Source of the DNA: Streptomyces seoulensis
Lineage (GTDB): Bacteria > Actinomycetota > Actinomycetes > Streptomycetales > Streptomycetaceae
Direction of reading: 5' to 3'
NCBI RefSeq assembly: GCF_022846655.1
Contig: NZ_AP025667.1
Location: 843,001 to 907,000, forward strand
Length of the DNA: 64,000 bases
Shown: in pieces, positions 44,794 to 56,777 of the stretch
Position numbering within the stretch: position 1 is the first letter of the stretch
How the letters are laid out: every line of letters begins with the position of its first letter
Made by a program: the position numbers and the translations under genes
The notes under the pieces: generated by a model
What the model saw: only the letters and a program-made list of their open reading frames with translations
The model's database searches: none
Told to the model about the DNA's origin: nothing

Positions 44794-46140
44794 CTAGCTA
44801 CCCGAGGGCAGGTGGAGGTACTCCGTCGGAATGACGGGTTCCCCCCGCGAGAGCTGGGTCGCGGACAGCGGAAGATTCGCCCGCGCCGCGATGTGCCGCT
44901 CACGCGCCGCGTCCAGCGGCTCGCGCGCGACGACCTCGCCGCCCTTGACCAGCTCCACCAGCAACTGCCGGTCGGCCAGCTCGTCCGGCACCGGCCCGGT
45001 GCCCACGACCTCGGCCTCCGCGACCCCGTACGCGTCCAGCCGCCGCGCCGCCCACTTGCGGCCGCCGACGGAGGTCTTCCCGCCCGTGGACTTCTTCGCC
45101 ACCGGCATCAGCGGCGCCGACGGGTCGGCGGACTCGGCACGGGCGACCAGCTTGTAGACCATCGAGCAGGTCGGATGCCCGGACCCGGTCACCAACTGGG
45201 TGCCCACCCCGTACGCGTCCACCGGCGCCGCCGCCAGCGAGGCGATGGCGTACTCGTCCAGGTCGGAGGTGACCACGATCCGGGTGTCCCGCGCCCCCAG
45301 CTCGTCCAACTGCTGGCGCACCCGGTGCGCGACCAGCAGCAGGTCACCGGAGTCGATGCGCACCGCGCCCAGCTCCGGCCCGGCCACCTCCACGGCCGTA
45401 CGGACGGCCTCCGTGACGTCGTAGGTGTCCACCAGCAGGGTGGTGTCCGCGCCGAGGGCGTCGACCTGGGCGCGGAAGGCGTCCCGCTCCTGGTCGTGCA
45501 GCAGGGTGAAGGCGTGCGCGGAGGTGCCCACGGTCGGGATGCCGTAGCGGAAGCCCGCGGCGAGGTCGGAGGTGGTGGCGAAGCCGCCCACGTAGGCCGA
45601 GCGCGCGGCGGCGACGGCGGCCAGCTCGTGGGTGCGGCGGGCGCCCATCTCGATCAGCGGCCGCCCGCCCGCCGCGGAGGACATCCGGGAGGCCGCGGCC
45701 GCGATGGCCGAGTCGTGGTTGAGGATGGAGAGGATCACCGTCTCCAGCAGCACGCACTCCGCGAAGCTGCCCTCGACCCGCAGCAGCGGCGAGCCGGGGA
45801 AGTACACCTCGCCCTCCGGGTAGCCCCAGATGTCGCCCTGGAAGCGGTAGTCCGCCAGCCACTTCAGGGTCGCCTCGTCGACGATCCCCCGCTCGCCGAG
45901 GAAGGCCAGCATCCCGGCCTCGAAACGGAAGTTCGTCACCGCGTCCAGCACCCGGCCGGTGCCCGCCACCACGCCGTAGCGCCGGCCGTGCGGCAACCGC
46001 CTGGTGAAGACCTCGAACACACTGCGCCGCTCGGCCGTCCCGGCCTTCAGGGCGGCTTGCAGCATGGTCAGCTCGTACTGGTCCGTGAAGAGCGCCGTCG
46101 ACGGGACTTCGACCGGCAGCCCAAGGTCCGCTGTGTTCAT
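44794..46140 (-). CDS. pncB: nicotinate phosphoribosyltransferase PncB
   Basis: A 448-residue enzyme making nicotinate mononucleotide from nicotinate, PRPP and ATP. Conserved stretches are [17 protein letters not shown] at the N-terminus, the active-site histidine region [40 protein letters not shown] and the PRPP-site [13 protein letters not shown]. The ATG at 46140 is taken as start; upstream in-frame codons are not supported. It precedes pncA and is divergent from clpS with 65 nt between. Confidence 0.95.
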   Translation of the reverse strand: MNTADLGLPVEVPSTALFTDQYELTMLQAALKAGTAERRSVFEVFTRRLPHGRRYGVVAGTGRVLDAVTNFRFEAGMLAFLGERGIVDEATLKWLADYRFQGDIWGYPEGEVYFPGSPLLRVEGSFAECVLLETVILSILNHDSAIAAAASRMSSAAGGRPLIEMGARRTHELAAVAAARSAYVGGFATTSDLAAGFRYGIPTVGTSAHAFTLLHDQERDAFRAQVDALGADTTLLVDTYDVTEAVRTAVEVAGPELGAVRIDSGDLLLVAHRVRQQLDELGARDTRIVVTSDLDEYAIASLAAAPVDAYGVGTQLVTGSGHPTCSMVYKLVARAESADPSAPLMPVAKKSTGGKTSVGGRKWAARRLDAYGVAEAEVVGTGPVPDELADRQLLVELVKGGEVVAREPLDAARERHIAARANLPLSATQLSRGEPVIPTEYLHLPSGS

Positions 46141-46205
46141 GGGGACGGATCGTACTCCCATTTCGTCAGTGTGACGATTTCGAGGGTGCGTGGCAGCATG
46201 GCTCT

Positions 46206-46514
46206 GTGACGTCACCCGCGCCCGTAGAGATCGAACGCACCGAATCGGCGGAGGAGACCTTCGCCGTACCCGAGCCGGACGTCCCCTGGATCACGATCGT
46301 CCACAATGATCCGGTCAACCTCATGAGCTACGTGACGTATGTCTTCCAGACGTACTTCGGCTACTCCAAGGACAAGGCCACCCAGCTCATGCTCGATGTC
46401 CACCACAAGGGCCGGGCGGTCGTCTCCAGCGGGAGCCGCGAGGAGATGGAACGCGACGTGCAGGCGATGCACGGCTACGGACTGTGGGCCACCCTCCAGC
46501 AGGACCGGAAGTAA
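46206..46514 (+). CDS. clpS: ATP-dependent Clp protease adaptor ClpS
   Basis: A 102-residue ClpS, which delivers N-degron substrates to ClpAP/ClpCP. The hallmark is the ligand loop [20 protein letters not shown], followed by [17 protein letters not shown] and the C-terminal helix. It is followed 10 nt later by the DUF2017 gene, a pair conserved in actinomycetes. Confidence 0.95.
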   Translation: MTSPAPVEIERTESAEETFAVPEPDVPWITIVHNDPVNLMSYVTYVFQTYFGYSKDKATQLMLDVHHKGRAVVSSGSREEMERDVQAMHGYGLWATLQQDRK

Positions 46515-46524
46515 ACCGACACAG

Positions 46525-47133
46525 ATGCCCGGACACTTCGAACCGCTCCCCGGCGGCGGCGCGACCGTCGCGCTCGACGACGTCGAGATCTCCATCATCC
46601 GCTCGCTGGCCGTCCAGCTCCTGGAGCTGATCGGCCCCGGTCCCGCCGAGGACGCCGGCGGCGACCCGCTCGCCGAGCTGTTCGCCGAGGGCCCCAGCGA
46701 GCCCCCCGCCGACCCGGTGCTGCGCCGGCTGTTCCCCGACGCCTACACCGACCCCGAGCAGGAGCCGGGCGACCCGGCCGAGGCCGAGGAGCGGCGCGCG
46801 CATTCGTCCGAGTTCCGCCGCTACACCGAGAACGACCTGCGCGCCGGCAAGCGGACGAACGCCCTCGCGGTCATCCGCGCCCTGGACGGGATCGTCTCGG
46901 CGGCCGAGGGCGGCGAGGCGGTGCTCAAGCTGTCCCCGGAGCAGTCCCGGCAGTGGCTCGGCGCGCTGAACGACCTGCGCCTGGCCATCGGCTCCCGGCT
47001 GGAGATCTCCGACGAGGACGACACCGACCCGCTCTACCACCTCCCGGACCAGGACCCGCGCAAGCCCATGGTGCTGGCCTATCTCTGGCTCGGCGGCCTC
47101 CAGGAGACCCTGGTCTCGACCCTGATGCCGTAG
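46525..47133 (+). CDS. DUF2017 protein
   Basis: A 202-residue actinobacterial protein of unknown function, typical of the DUF2017 family and usually just after clpS. Visible stretches are FEPLPGGGATVALDDVEISI, an acidic middle, and a helical end (LSPEQSRQWLGALNDLRLAIG, VLAYLWLGGLQETL). A role with ClpS is inferred from gene order only. Confidence 0.88.
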   Translation: MPGHFEPLPGGGATVALDDVEISIIRSLAVQLLELIGPGPAEDAGGDPLAELFAEGPSEPPADPVLRRLFPDAYTDPEQEPGDPAEAEERRAHSSEFRRYTENDLRAGKRTNALAVIRALDGIVSAAEGGEAVLKLSPEQSRQWLGALNDLRLAIGSRLEISDEDDTDPLYHLPDQDPRKPMVLAYLWLGGLQETLVSTLMP

Positions 47134-47148
47134 CCCGAAGCCGTAAGG

Positions 47149-47187
47149 AATCCGGCGGTGTCCGTAAAGAGCGGACACCGCCGGATT
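47149..47187 (+). terminator. terminator after clpS-DUF2017
   Basis: AATCCGGCGGTGTCCG (47149-47164) pairs perfectly with CGGACACCGCCGGATT (47172-47187), loop TAAAGAG, followed by TCTTGTT. Confidence 0.85.
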
Positions 47188-47515
47188 TCTTGTTCGCTCA
47201 GAGGACGCTCAACTCCGGATAACGATCGCGTTACCGTTGCGGCCGTTTTTGCCGCATTTGGGCGTACTTTGTCCGGTTCTTCCTGTGCGGTGCGCCACAG
47301 GGCCCCCCTTTGCTCAATATTGCGGCCGTGATAAATCTTCACGATCGCCCGGCGAACACCACCCATGTTCGGCCGGGTGCGCCACCGAGCCGGCGACCGC
47401 CGGCCAGGCAACGAGCGGGTCGCTGACCTGCTCACTCCATCAGTTCCGGGGGGATCGAGACCCGATCCGAGGCCGAGTGAAGGCCACGGGTCGGCATGGA
47501 GAAAGGCGCACCACC
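47188..47515 (+). promoter_or_regulatory. long upstream region of the amino-acid permease
   Basis: This 328-nt stretch has no supported gene. Its first part is unusually AT-rich (GATAACGATCGCGTTACCG near 47218-47236, and CAATATTGC further on) and may hold the permease promoter and regulator sites. The GATAACG/CGTTACC half-sites are a partial inverted repeat. I see no riboswitch I can name. Confidence 0.3.
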
Positions 47516-48934
47516 ATGGCCTCTGAGAAGGTCACCGAAGCCCCTGAAGAGGGTTACGAGCGAGGGCTCGGCAGCCGGCAGGTCCAGATGATCGCCATCG
47601 GTGGCGCCGTCGGAGTCGGCCTGTTCCTGGGAGCCGGGGCGAACATCGCCAAGGCGGGCCCCAGCCTCATCCTCATGTACGCGCTCGCGGGCGCGATCAT
47701 CTTCTTCATCATGCGAGCCCTGGGCGAGCTGCTGCTCTACCGCCCGGTGTCCGGCTCGTTCGCCGAGTACTCGCGCGAGTTCCTCGGCCCGTTCTTCGGT
47801 TACTTCACCGGCTGGACGTACTGGCTGATGTGGGTCGTGACCGGCATGGCCGAGCTGACGGCCGCCGCGATCTACGTCAACTACTGGTTCCCGGCCGTGC
47901 CTCGGTGGGTCACGGCACTGGTCTTCCTGGTGGTCCTGTTCGGGGCCAACCTGATCTCCGTGAAGCTCTTCGGTGAGCTGGAGTTCTGGTTCTCGATGGT
48001 CAAGGTCACCGCCCTGATCGGCATGATCGTCATCGGCCTCGGCGTGCTGACCTTCGGCTTCAGCGCCGCCGGTGACACCGCCTCGGTGGCGAACCTCTAC
48101 CAGTTCGACGGTTTCTTCCCCAAGGGCGTCGGCTCCTCGCTGATGACCCTGCAGGGCGTGATGTTCGCCTACCTCGCGGTCGAGCTGGTCGGCGTCACCG
48201 CCGGCGAGTCCGAGGACCCGGAGAAGACGCTGCCCAAGGCGATCAACACCCTGCCCTGGCGCATCGCCCTCTTCTACGTCGGTGCCCTCACCGTCATCCT
48301 CTGCGTGGTCAAGTGGACCGAGTTCGCGCCGGGCGTCAGCCCGTTCGTGAAGGCGTTCGCCATGATCGGCATCCCGGCCGGCGCGGGCATCGTGAACTTC
48401 GTCGTCCTCACCGCCGCCCTGTCCTCCTGCAACTCCGGCATGTACTCCACGGGCCGGATGCTGCGCACCCTGGCGGACAACGGCGAGGCCCCGCGCGTCT
48501 TCGCCAAGCTGTCCTCCACCAAGGCCCCGGCGCTCGGCATCACCGTCTCGGTGCTGTTCATGGGCATCGGCGTGGTGCTGAACTACATCGTCCCGGAGAA
48601 GGCGTTCGGTTACGTCACCTCCATCGCCACCGCCGCGGGCATCTGGACCTGGCTGATGATCCTGATCAGCCACGTCCTCTACCGCCGCAAGGTCGTCGCC
48701 GGCGAACTGCCCGCCTCGTCCTTCCCGGCGCCCGGCGGCTCGGTCTGCTCGTACATCGCCATCGTCTTCCTGCTCTTCGTCACCGGTCTGATCGCGTACG
48801 ATGCCGACTCCCGCATCTGCCTGTACGTGATGGCGGTGTGGGCAGCAGCGCTCGGCATCGGCTGGCTGGTCATGAAGTCCCGCACGCCCGAGACCGGCGA
48901 GCGTGACGAACCGGCGCTGGAGAAGGTGGGCTGA
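47516..48934 (+). CDS. amino-acid permease (APC superfamily, AAT type)
   Basis: A 472-residue, 12-helix permease. The family start YERGLGSRQVQMIAIGGAVG with GLFLGAG, then LGELLLYRPVSGSFAEYSREF and FAYLAVELVGVTAGESEDPEK, are typical of the AAT family (GabP, proline, aromatic and D-Ala/Ser transporters). The substrate cannot be fixed; GabP-like or ProY-like are both possible. The ATG at 47516 lies 11 nt after AGAAAGGCG. Confidence 0.9.
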   Translation: MASEKVTEAPEEGYERGLGSRQVQMIAIGGAVGVGLFLGAGANIAKAGPSLILMYALAGAIIFFIMRALGELLLYRPVSGSFAEYSREFLGPFFGYFTGWTYWLMWVVTGMAELTAAAIYVNYWFPAVPRWVTALVFLVVLFGANLISVKLFGELEFWFSMVKVTALIGMIVIGLGVLTFGFSAAGDTASVANLYQFDGFFPKGVGSSLMTLQGVMFAYLAVELVGVTAGESEDPEKTLPKAINTLPWRIALFYVGALTVILCVVKWTEFAPGVSPFVKAFAMIGIPAGAGIVNFVVLTAALSSCNSGMYSTGRMLRTLADNGEAPRVFAKLSSTKAPALGITVSVLFMGIGVVLNYIVPEKAFGYVTSIATAAGIWTWLMILISHVLYRRKVVAGELPASSFPAPGGSVCSYIAIVFLLFVTGLIAYDADSRICLYVMAVWAAALGIGWLVMKSRTPETGERDEPALEKVG

Positions 48935-49076
48935 CCACCACAGGGACCATCCAGGACGCCCGGTCCCCGGGAGTACTCGTGGCACCCCCGGGGGCCGCCG
49001 CTCAGGGCGTCCGCCATGCGGGCCGTCCCGTACCGCACTGCGGTACGGGACGGCCCGTCCCCCTATCCTGGCCCGC

Positions 49077-49499
49077 ATGCTGACCATCACCCAGGACCTG
49101 TACGACCGGATCGTCGCCCACGCCCGCGAGGACCACCCCGACGAGGCGTGCGGTGTGGTGGCCGGGCCGGAGGGTGCCGGGCGCCCCGAGCGCTTCATCC
49201 CGATGCTGAACGCGGCCCGCTCGCCCACGTTCTACGAATTCGACTCCCAGGACCTGTTGAAGCTCTACCGGGAGATGGACGACCGCGACGAGGAGCCGGT
49301 GGTGATCTACCACTCCCACACCGCGACCGAGGCGTACCCCTCCCGTACCGACATCGGCTACGCGAACGAGCCCGGCGCGCACTACGTCCTGGTCTCCACG
49401 GCGGACTCCGACGGCCTCGGCGACTTCCAGTTCCGTTCGTTCCGCATCCTGGACGGAGAGGTCACCGAGGAGGAGGTCAAGGTCGTCGAGGCGTACTGA
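49077..49499 (+). CDS. mec: JAMM (M67) metallopeptidase, CysO-cysteine hydrolase Mec
   Basis: A 140-residue JAB1/MPN+ zinc peptidase: Glu23 (DEACG) and HSHTATEAYPSRTD with His79, His81, Ser89 and Asp92, the full HxHx7SxxD motif. Its neighbours cysO and cysM match the M. tuberculosis mec-cysO-cysM cluster, where Mec releases cysteine from the CysO-cysteine adduct. TATCCT (49064-49069) lies 7 nt before the ATG, so it is probably a leaderless transcript. A promoter and leader separate it from cysO. Confidence 0.93.
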   Translation: MLTITQDLYDRIVAHAREDHPDEACGVVAGPEGAGRPERFIPMLNAARSPTFYEFDSQDLLKLYREMDDRDEEPVVIYHSHTATEAYPSRTDIGYANEPGAHYVLVSTADSDGLGDFQFRSFRILDGEVTEEEVKVVEAY

Positions 49500-49566
49500 T
49501 CCCACTCCCCGGTCGGAAAACGTCCATCATCCGGGACGGGATTCCGGAGGGTGGACCGGGAATCGA

Positions 49567-50908
<1,342 letters not shown>

Positions 50909-50936
50909 GGGGAGCCGTTCGGGGCGGTCGCGCGTC

Positions 50937-50961
50937 ACACCGGTACCAGTGGTGCCGGTGT
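50937..50961 (+). terminator. weak hairpin after cysM
   Basis: ACACCGGTACC (50937-50947) pairs with GGTGCCGGTGT (50951-50961) with one G-U pair and no T-run. It lies 28 nt after the cysM stop and may be a weak terminator. Confidence 0.4.
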
Positions 50962-50993
50962 CCCGGCCGGCCCCGGACGGAGAGGCGGTCCCC

Positions 50994-51386
50994 ATGCGCC
51001 GTACGACACCCTTTGCCCTCGCCGCGCTCGCGGCGGCCCTGCTGCTGGCGGGCTGCGGGGAGGGCCGGAGCGACGCGGGCCGGAGCGTGTCACCGGAACC
51101 GACCCGCGAGAACTGCGCCGGGGCGCTGCGGCTGACCGCCGCCGACTCCGGGCGCACCCTGTGCCTGGCCAAGGGCGGTGAGCTGCGACTCTCCCTCGAC
51201 GGCGACAAGGCCCGCCCCTGGAAGCCGGTCCGGACCGAGGGCGGCGCGCTCACCGCGATCAACTCGGGCTTCGTCCTCCAGCCGGGCGACGCGAACGCCG
51301 CCTACCGCGCGGAGAAGACCGGCACCGTCGAACTGACCTCCACCCATGGCACCGAGCGGTGGCAGGTCACGGTGCGGGTGCGCTAG
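50994..51386 (+). CDS. small lipoprotein
   Basis: A 130-residue protein with an N-terminal lipobox (LLLAGC, Cys about 19) and a C-terminal beta-rich domain (LTAADSGRTLCLAKGGELRL, GFVLQPGDANAAYRAEKTG, TERWQVTVRVR). It has two Cys residues beyond the lipobox that could form a disulfide. I do not recognise the family. It is lipidated and extracytoplasmic by prediction. Confidence 0.78.
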   Translation: MRRTTPFALAALAAALLLAGCGEGRSDAGRSVSPEPTRENCAGALRLTAADSGRTLCLAKGGELRLSLDGDKARPWKPVRTEGGALTAINSGFVLQPGDANAAYRAEKTGTVELTSTHGTERWQVTVRVR

Positions 51387-51408
51387 GGCCTTTCCGCCGG
51401 ACGGGCCC

Positions 51409-51816
51409 TCAGCCGGCGAGGTGCCGGACCCGGTCCCACAGGGCCGGGTCGGCCTCGCCCACGCGACGGCGCAGTGCCCCCACGGGCAGCTCGTGCAGCG
51501 CTCCGGGGTCGAGGTAGCGGGGGCCTTCGCCCAGTACGCCGCCCGGCAGCGGGATCAGCTCGGAGTGCTCCGTCTCGGGGCGGCCGGTGATGCGGACGAC
51601 CATGGCCCGCCCGTCGCGCACGGCCAGCACCAGGCAGGGCACCGGCTCGGCCCACCAGATGTCGCCGGGGCGCGGACGCTCCGTCAACTCCCTTGCCGCA
51701 ACGGCCCGTACACGCCGACGACGCGGCCGGTGCCCCCGTCCCCAGCCGTCCACCAGCGTGGCGACCAGGGCCAGCAGAAGCACCGCGACCAGCGCAGCCC
51801 ACCAGGTCGTGTCCAT
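51409..51816 (-). CDS. membrane-anchored PemK/MazF-fold protein
   Basis: A 135-residue protein: one N-terminal transmembrane helix (WWAALVAVLLLALVATLVDG), an Arg-rich stretch, then a domain resembling PemK/MazF (RPRPGDIWWAEPVPCLVLAVRD, ELIPLPGGVLGEGPRYLD). MazF toxins are usually soluble, and no antitoxin gene is next to it, so toxin activity is doubtful. It may be a non-toxic relative tethered to the membrane. The family call rests on the GDIWWAE start block. Confidence 0.6.
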   Translation of the reverse strand: MDTTWWAALVAVLLLALVATLVDGWGRGHRPRRRRVRAVAARELTERPRPGDIWWAEPVPCLVLAVRDGRAMVVRITGRPETEHSELIPLPGGVLGEGPRYLDPGALHELPVGALRRRVGEADPALWDRVRHLAG

Positions 51817-52036
51817 GCGAGGACGTTACCGGCGCGCACCGCCCACCGCGCGCCCTCGACTCGTCCCCACGCGCCCCCGGTCCAGCCGAACCGGTGACAG
51901 CACAGGTGAGTTCGCCCACAACGGCCCCTGGCGAAGGAGCGACCCGCGCTTTCGCGCCTTACGCTCGACAAACCGCACAACCCAGCCCCGCCGCTCTTCG
52001 CCCACCCCTTTTTCCGCCAGCGGAGGTTTCTGTTTC

Positions 52037-52789
52037 ATGAAGCTCACCGTCGTCGGCTGCTCGGGGTCGTTCCCGTCCGCGGAATCGGCCTGTTCGAGCT
52101 ACCTCGTCGAGGCCGACGGCTTCCGGCTGCTTCTCGACATGGGCAACGGCGCCCTCGGCGAGCTGCAGCGCCATTGCGGTCTCTACGACCTCGACGCGAT
52201 CTTCCTCAGCCATCTGCACGCCGATCACTGCATCGACATGTGCGCGTATTTCGTGGCGCGGTACTACCGGTACGAAGGCGGCCGCTGCGCGCCGATCCCG
52301 GTCTACGGCCCCGAGGGCACCGAGCACCGGCTGACCACCGCGTACGCCGACACGCCCTCCGCGTCCTCGATGAGCGAGGTCTTCGACTTCCACACGGTCA
52401 AGCCGTCCACGTTCGAGATCGGCCCCTTCACGGTGCACACCGAGCGGGTGCGGCACCCGGTGGAGGCGTACGCGATCCGGATCGAGCACGGGGGCAAGTC
52501 CCTGACGTACTCGGGGGACACCGGGGTCAGCCCGGCGCTGGACGAGCTGGCGCGGGACGCGGATCTCTTCCTGTGCGAGGCGGCGTTCACGCACGGCAAG
52601 GAGAACATCCCCGACCTGCACCTCAACGGCCGCGAGGCCGGGGAGTCGGCCACCCGGGCGGGCGCCCGCATGCTCGTCCTGACCCACATCCCCCCGTGGA
52701 CCGACCCCCAGGTCAACCTGGCCCACGCCCGCGAGACGTTCACCGGCCGCGTGGAGCTGGCGGTGCCCCGCATGACGTACGAGCTGTAG
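52037..52789 (+). CDS. metallo-beta-lactamase-fold hydrolase
   Basis: A 250-residue MBL-fold protein: metal motif SHLHADHCID, then the GDTG block (TYSGDTGVSPALDELARDAD) and TSH-like HIPPW near the end. It resembles RNase Z/phosphodiesterase-type hydrolases of the MBL superfamily. Substrates are unknown. The ATG follows AGCGGAGGTTTCTGTTTC, a good ribosome-binding site. The gap before it (220 nt) has no supported gene. Confidence 0.88.
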   Translation: MKLTVVGCSGSFPSAESACSSYLVEADGFRLLLDMGNGALGELQRHCGLYDLDAIFLSHLHADHCIDMCAYFVARYYRYEGGRCAPIPVYGPEGTEHRLTTAYADTPSASSMSEVFDFHTVKPSTFEIGPFTVHTERVRHPVEAYAIRIEHGGKSLTYSGDTGVSPALDELARDADLFLCEAAFTHGKENIPDLHLNGREAGESATRAGARMLVLTHIPPWTDPQVNLAHARETFTGRVELAVPRMTYEL

Positions 52790-52803
52790 CCCCGAGCACG
52801 ACG

Positions 52804-52837
52804 AAGGCCCCGGAACCTCAGGAGGTTCCGGGGCCTT
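52804..52837. terminator. terminator between the MBL gene and nagE2
   Basis: AAGGCCCCGGAACCT (52804-52818) pairs perfectly with AGGTTCCGGGGCCTT (52823-52837), loop CAGG. It lies between convergent genes and may serve both. Confidence 0.85.
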
Positions 52838-52855
52838 ACGCGTCCTTCGGCCGGG

Positions 52856-54121
<1,266 letters not shown>

Positions 54122-54179
54122 AACTTCCTCCAGTTGGGCAGGGCGCCGCCCTGGGACCATGGAAGGGGACGGCAGCGTC

Positions 54180-54211
54180 TGTGGTCTACACCACTTGTGG
54201 TGTAGACCTGT
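54180..54211. promoter_or_regulatory. two adjacent DasR-type (dre) operators
   Basis: TGTGGTCTACACCACT (54180-54195) matches the dre palindrome ASTGGTCTAGACCAST at 14 of 16 positions; the directly adjoining TGTGGTGTAGACCTGT (54196-54211) matches at 13. They lie 59-90 nt upstream of nagE2. DasR is the GntR repressor of GlcNAc metabolism in Streptomyces, released by glucosamine-6-phosphate. Confidence 0.85.
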
Positions 54212-54318
54212 TGTAGCACGATGGCACGGATATAAGTAACCCGTGAAATAGCGACCGTGGGGCTACACGGTGTGCAGGGCCCGCGAGTTGTGGGCGGCGG
54301 TTTGGTGGGGTTCCCCAT

Positions 54319-54334
54319 GGTGGTGTAGACCAGT
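54319..54334. promoter_or_regulatory. DasR-type (dre) operator before nagF
   Basis: GGTGGTGTAGACCAGT matches AGTGGTCTAGACCAGT at 14 of 16 positions. It lies 37 nt before the nagF start and would couple nagF to the same repressor as nagE2. Confidence 0.82.
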
Positions 54335-54371
54335 CTCCGGACGGTTCTCGTTCGGATCAGGGAGAAGGAAC

Positions 54372-54605
54372 ATGGCCACCAAGGCTGAGAAGATCGTCGC
54401 CGGGCTCGGCGGCATCGACAACATCGACGAGGTCGAGGGCTGCATCACCCGCCTGCGTACCGAGGTCCACGACGCGTCGCTCGTCGACGAGGTCGCCCTG
54501 AAGGCCGCCGGCGCCCACGGTGTCGTGAAGATGGGCACCGCCATCCAGGTCGTCATCGGCACCGACGCGGACCCGATCGCCGCGGAGATCGAAGACATGA
54601 TGTGA
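54372..54605 (+). CDS. nagF: PTS EIIB component NagF
   Basis: A 77-residue free EIIB domain that passes phosphate from EIIA to GlcNAc during import. The phosphorylated cysteine is Cys24 in VEGCITRLR; VHDASLVDEVALKAAGAHGVV is the rest of the typical EIIB domain. GGGAGAAGGAAC before the ATG is a good ribosome-binding site. It works with the divergent EIIC and is probably repressed by DasR. Confidence 0.95.
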   Translation: MATKAEKIVAGLGGIDNIDEVEGCITRLRTEVHDASLVDEVALKAAGAHGVVKMGTAIQVVIGTDADPIAAEIEDMM

Positions 54606-54623
54606 GCTTTCCGCTCACCGTCA

Positions 54624-54658
54624 CGAGGGGCTTCTCCCACCGAGGGAGGAGCCCCTCG
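54624..54658 (+). terminator. terminator after nagF
   Basis: CGAGGGGCTTCTCCC (54624-54638) pairs with GGGAGGAGCCCCTCG (54644-54658) with one G-U pair. It lies 18 nt after nagF. Confidence 0.8.
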
Positions 54659-54683
54659 CGTCACTCCCGATAGGCTCACCGTC

Positions 54684-55411
<728 letters not shown>

Positions 55412-55421
<10 letters not shown>

Positions 55422-55447
55422 AACGAGTACGCCGAGTAAGCCGAGTA
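55412..55447. repeat. 9-bp tandem repeat over the rph stop codon (4 copies)
   Basis: Four degenerate 9-bp units ending CGAGTA lie at 55412-55420, 55421-55429, 55430-55438 and 55439-55447. The rph stop TAG is made at the junction of the first two; units are in frame, so TAA and TAG recur two and three units on as backup stops. The 194-nt gap to the next gene has nothing else. Confidence 0.8.
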
Positions 55448-55615
55448 GCCCCGGCAGGCCCGAGCGGTCCGGCTGCTCCGGCGGCCGGGTAAAGGAAACC
55501 CCAAAAACAGGTGGCCGTACGGGCAACCCCGCCCCGTCGGACGGCGTCTTGGACGGTACGGGCGCGCGGCTCATCACCGCGCGCCCGTCCAGCCGTACCA
55601 GGGGAGGAACACCGC

Positions 55616-56014
55616 ATGGCCGCCAGTCGCCGCCGACGCCGTATCACCGCCATCGCCGCTGTCGCGGCCGCCGCGCTCACCGTGGGGCTCACGTCCGGCT
55701 GCGACGCCGTGAGCAAGGCCCTGGACTGTGTGCAGACCGCGGACTCCATCGCCGACAGCGTCACCGACCTCCAGCAGGCCGTGGAGAACGCCGCGAACGA
55801 CCCGGCGCAGGCCGACGCCTCCCTCGACTCCATCGAGAAGAACCTCGACAAGATCGGCGACCGGACGGACGACGCCGACGTCAACAAGGCGGTCGACGAC
55901 CTGAACACAGCCGTCTCGAACGTCCGCACCGCCATCAAGAACGGCGACAACACCCCGGACATCACCCCGGTCACCAGCGCGGCGGGTGAACTCACCAAGG
56001 TCTGCACGCCGTAG
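55616..56014 (+). CDS. small exported helical protein, probable lipoprotein
   Basis: A 132-residue protein: Arg-rich start, hydrophobic signal (AIAAVAAAALTVGL), a lipobox-like LTSGC, then a helical domain (SVTDLQQAVENAANDPAQ, VNKAVDDLNTAVSNVRTAIK) ending in KVCTP. AGGGGAGGAACACCGC precedes the ATG. Function unknown; its helical repeats could form a coiled coil. It is convergent with the DUF1707 gene, 4 nt away. Confidence 0.78.
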   Translation: MAASRRRRRITAIAAVAAAALTVGLTSGCDAVSKALDCVQTADSIADSVTDLQQAVENAANDPAQADASLDSIEKNLDKIGDRTDDADVNKAVDDLNTAVSNVRTAIKNGDNTPDITPVTSAAGELTKVCTP

Positions 56015-56018
56015 GGCT

Positions 56019-56768
56019 TCAGTGCCCGTCGCGGTCCTCGCGGCGGGCATGCCGCAGTTGGTGACGGGCCTCGCGGCGGTCCAGCCGATCCTGGCGGCGC
56101 AGCTCCTTCAGCCGCTGCCGCTCGGCCCGCGTGAGCTTGCGCTCCACGCCGACCCCGCCCCAGAACGCGAACCCGCTGATGATCACGCGCGGCGCCCCCG
56201 GCTCGCCCGGCTCGTCCCGGTCGGGGTGCTCGAAGCCGCCCATCACGCCGATGCCGCGCACCACCACCTCGACCCCCGGCGGCACGATCACCTCCAGGCC
56301 GCCCATCACGGCCACGCAGTTGATCTCGACCTCGCGGTCCGCGAAGTACGCCTCGCGCAGGTCGATCTCGCCGCCGCCCATGAAGGCGAAGCAGGTGAAC
56401 TTCTTCGGCATCGTCCAGCGCCCCTTGCGTTGGAACCCGGACAGCACCGCCACCGCACCCGTCGACGTGCCCTCGCCCCCGACGATCCGGGACGCCCAAC
56501 TCCCGTCCTCCACGGGCTGCTTGATGAAGGAGACCGGAGGCGCCGAGACGCCGGGCGCGGGGAGATCACTGGTCAGCGGTGCCAGCTCGCCGTAGGTGCG
56601 CGCCTGGTACGCCGACTCCAGCCGCTCCTCGAACTCCGCCATGTCCAGGCGGCCTTCGGCCAGCCCGTCGCGCAGGATCTCGACGACCCGCTCGCGGTCG
56701 GCGTCCGAGGCCCGGAGGTCGGGGACGGGAGGGGTGGAACGGCGGTCCGGGGCAGCGTCGTCGCTCAT
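56019..56768 (-). CDS. DUF1707 domain protein with LiaF-like C-terminal region
   Basis: A 249-residue soluble protein. N-terminal DUF1707 (LRASDADRERVVEILRDGLAEGRLDMAEF), then a LiaF-like beta region (MGGGEIDLREAYFADREVEI, VAVMGGLEVIVPPGVEV). The C-terminus is strongly charged (ERQRLKELRRQDRLDRREARH). It follows the ABC ATPase gene by 9 nt, the last gene of that operon. A role in envelope-stress sensing is possible by analogy to LiaF. Confidence 0.85.
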   Translation of the reverse strand: MSDDAAPDRRSTPPVPDLRASDADRERVVEILRDGLAEGRLDMAEFEERLESAYQARTYGELAPLTSDLPAPGVSAPPVSFIKQPVEDGSWASRIVGGEGTSTGAVAVLSGFQRKGRWTMPKKFTCFAFMGGGEIDLREAYFADREVEINCVAVMGGLEVIVPPGVEVVVRGIGVMGGFEHPDRDEPGEPGAPRVIISGFAFWGGVGVERKLTRAERQRLKELRRQDRLDRREARHQLRHARREDRDGH

Positions 56769-56777
56769 GACAGCAGA

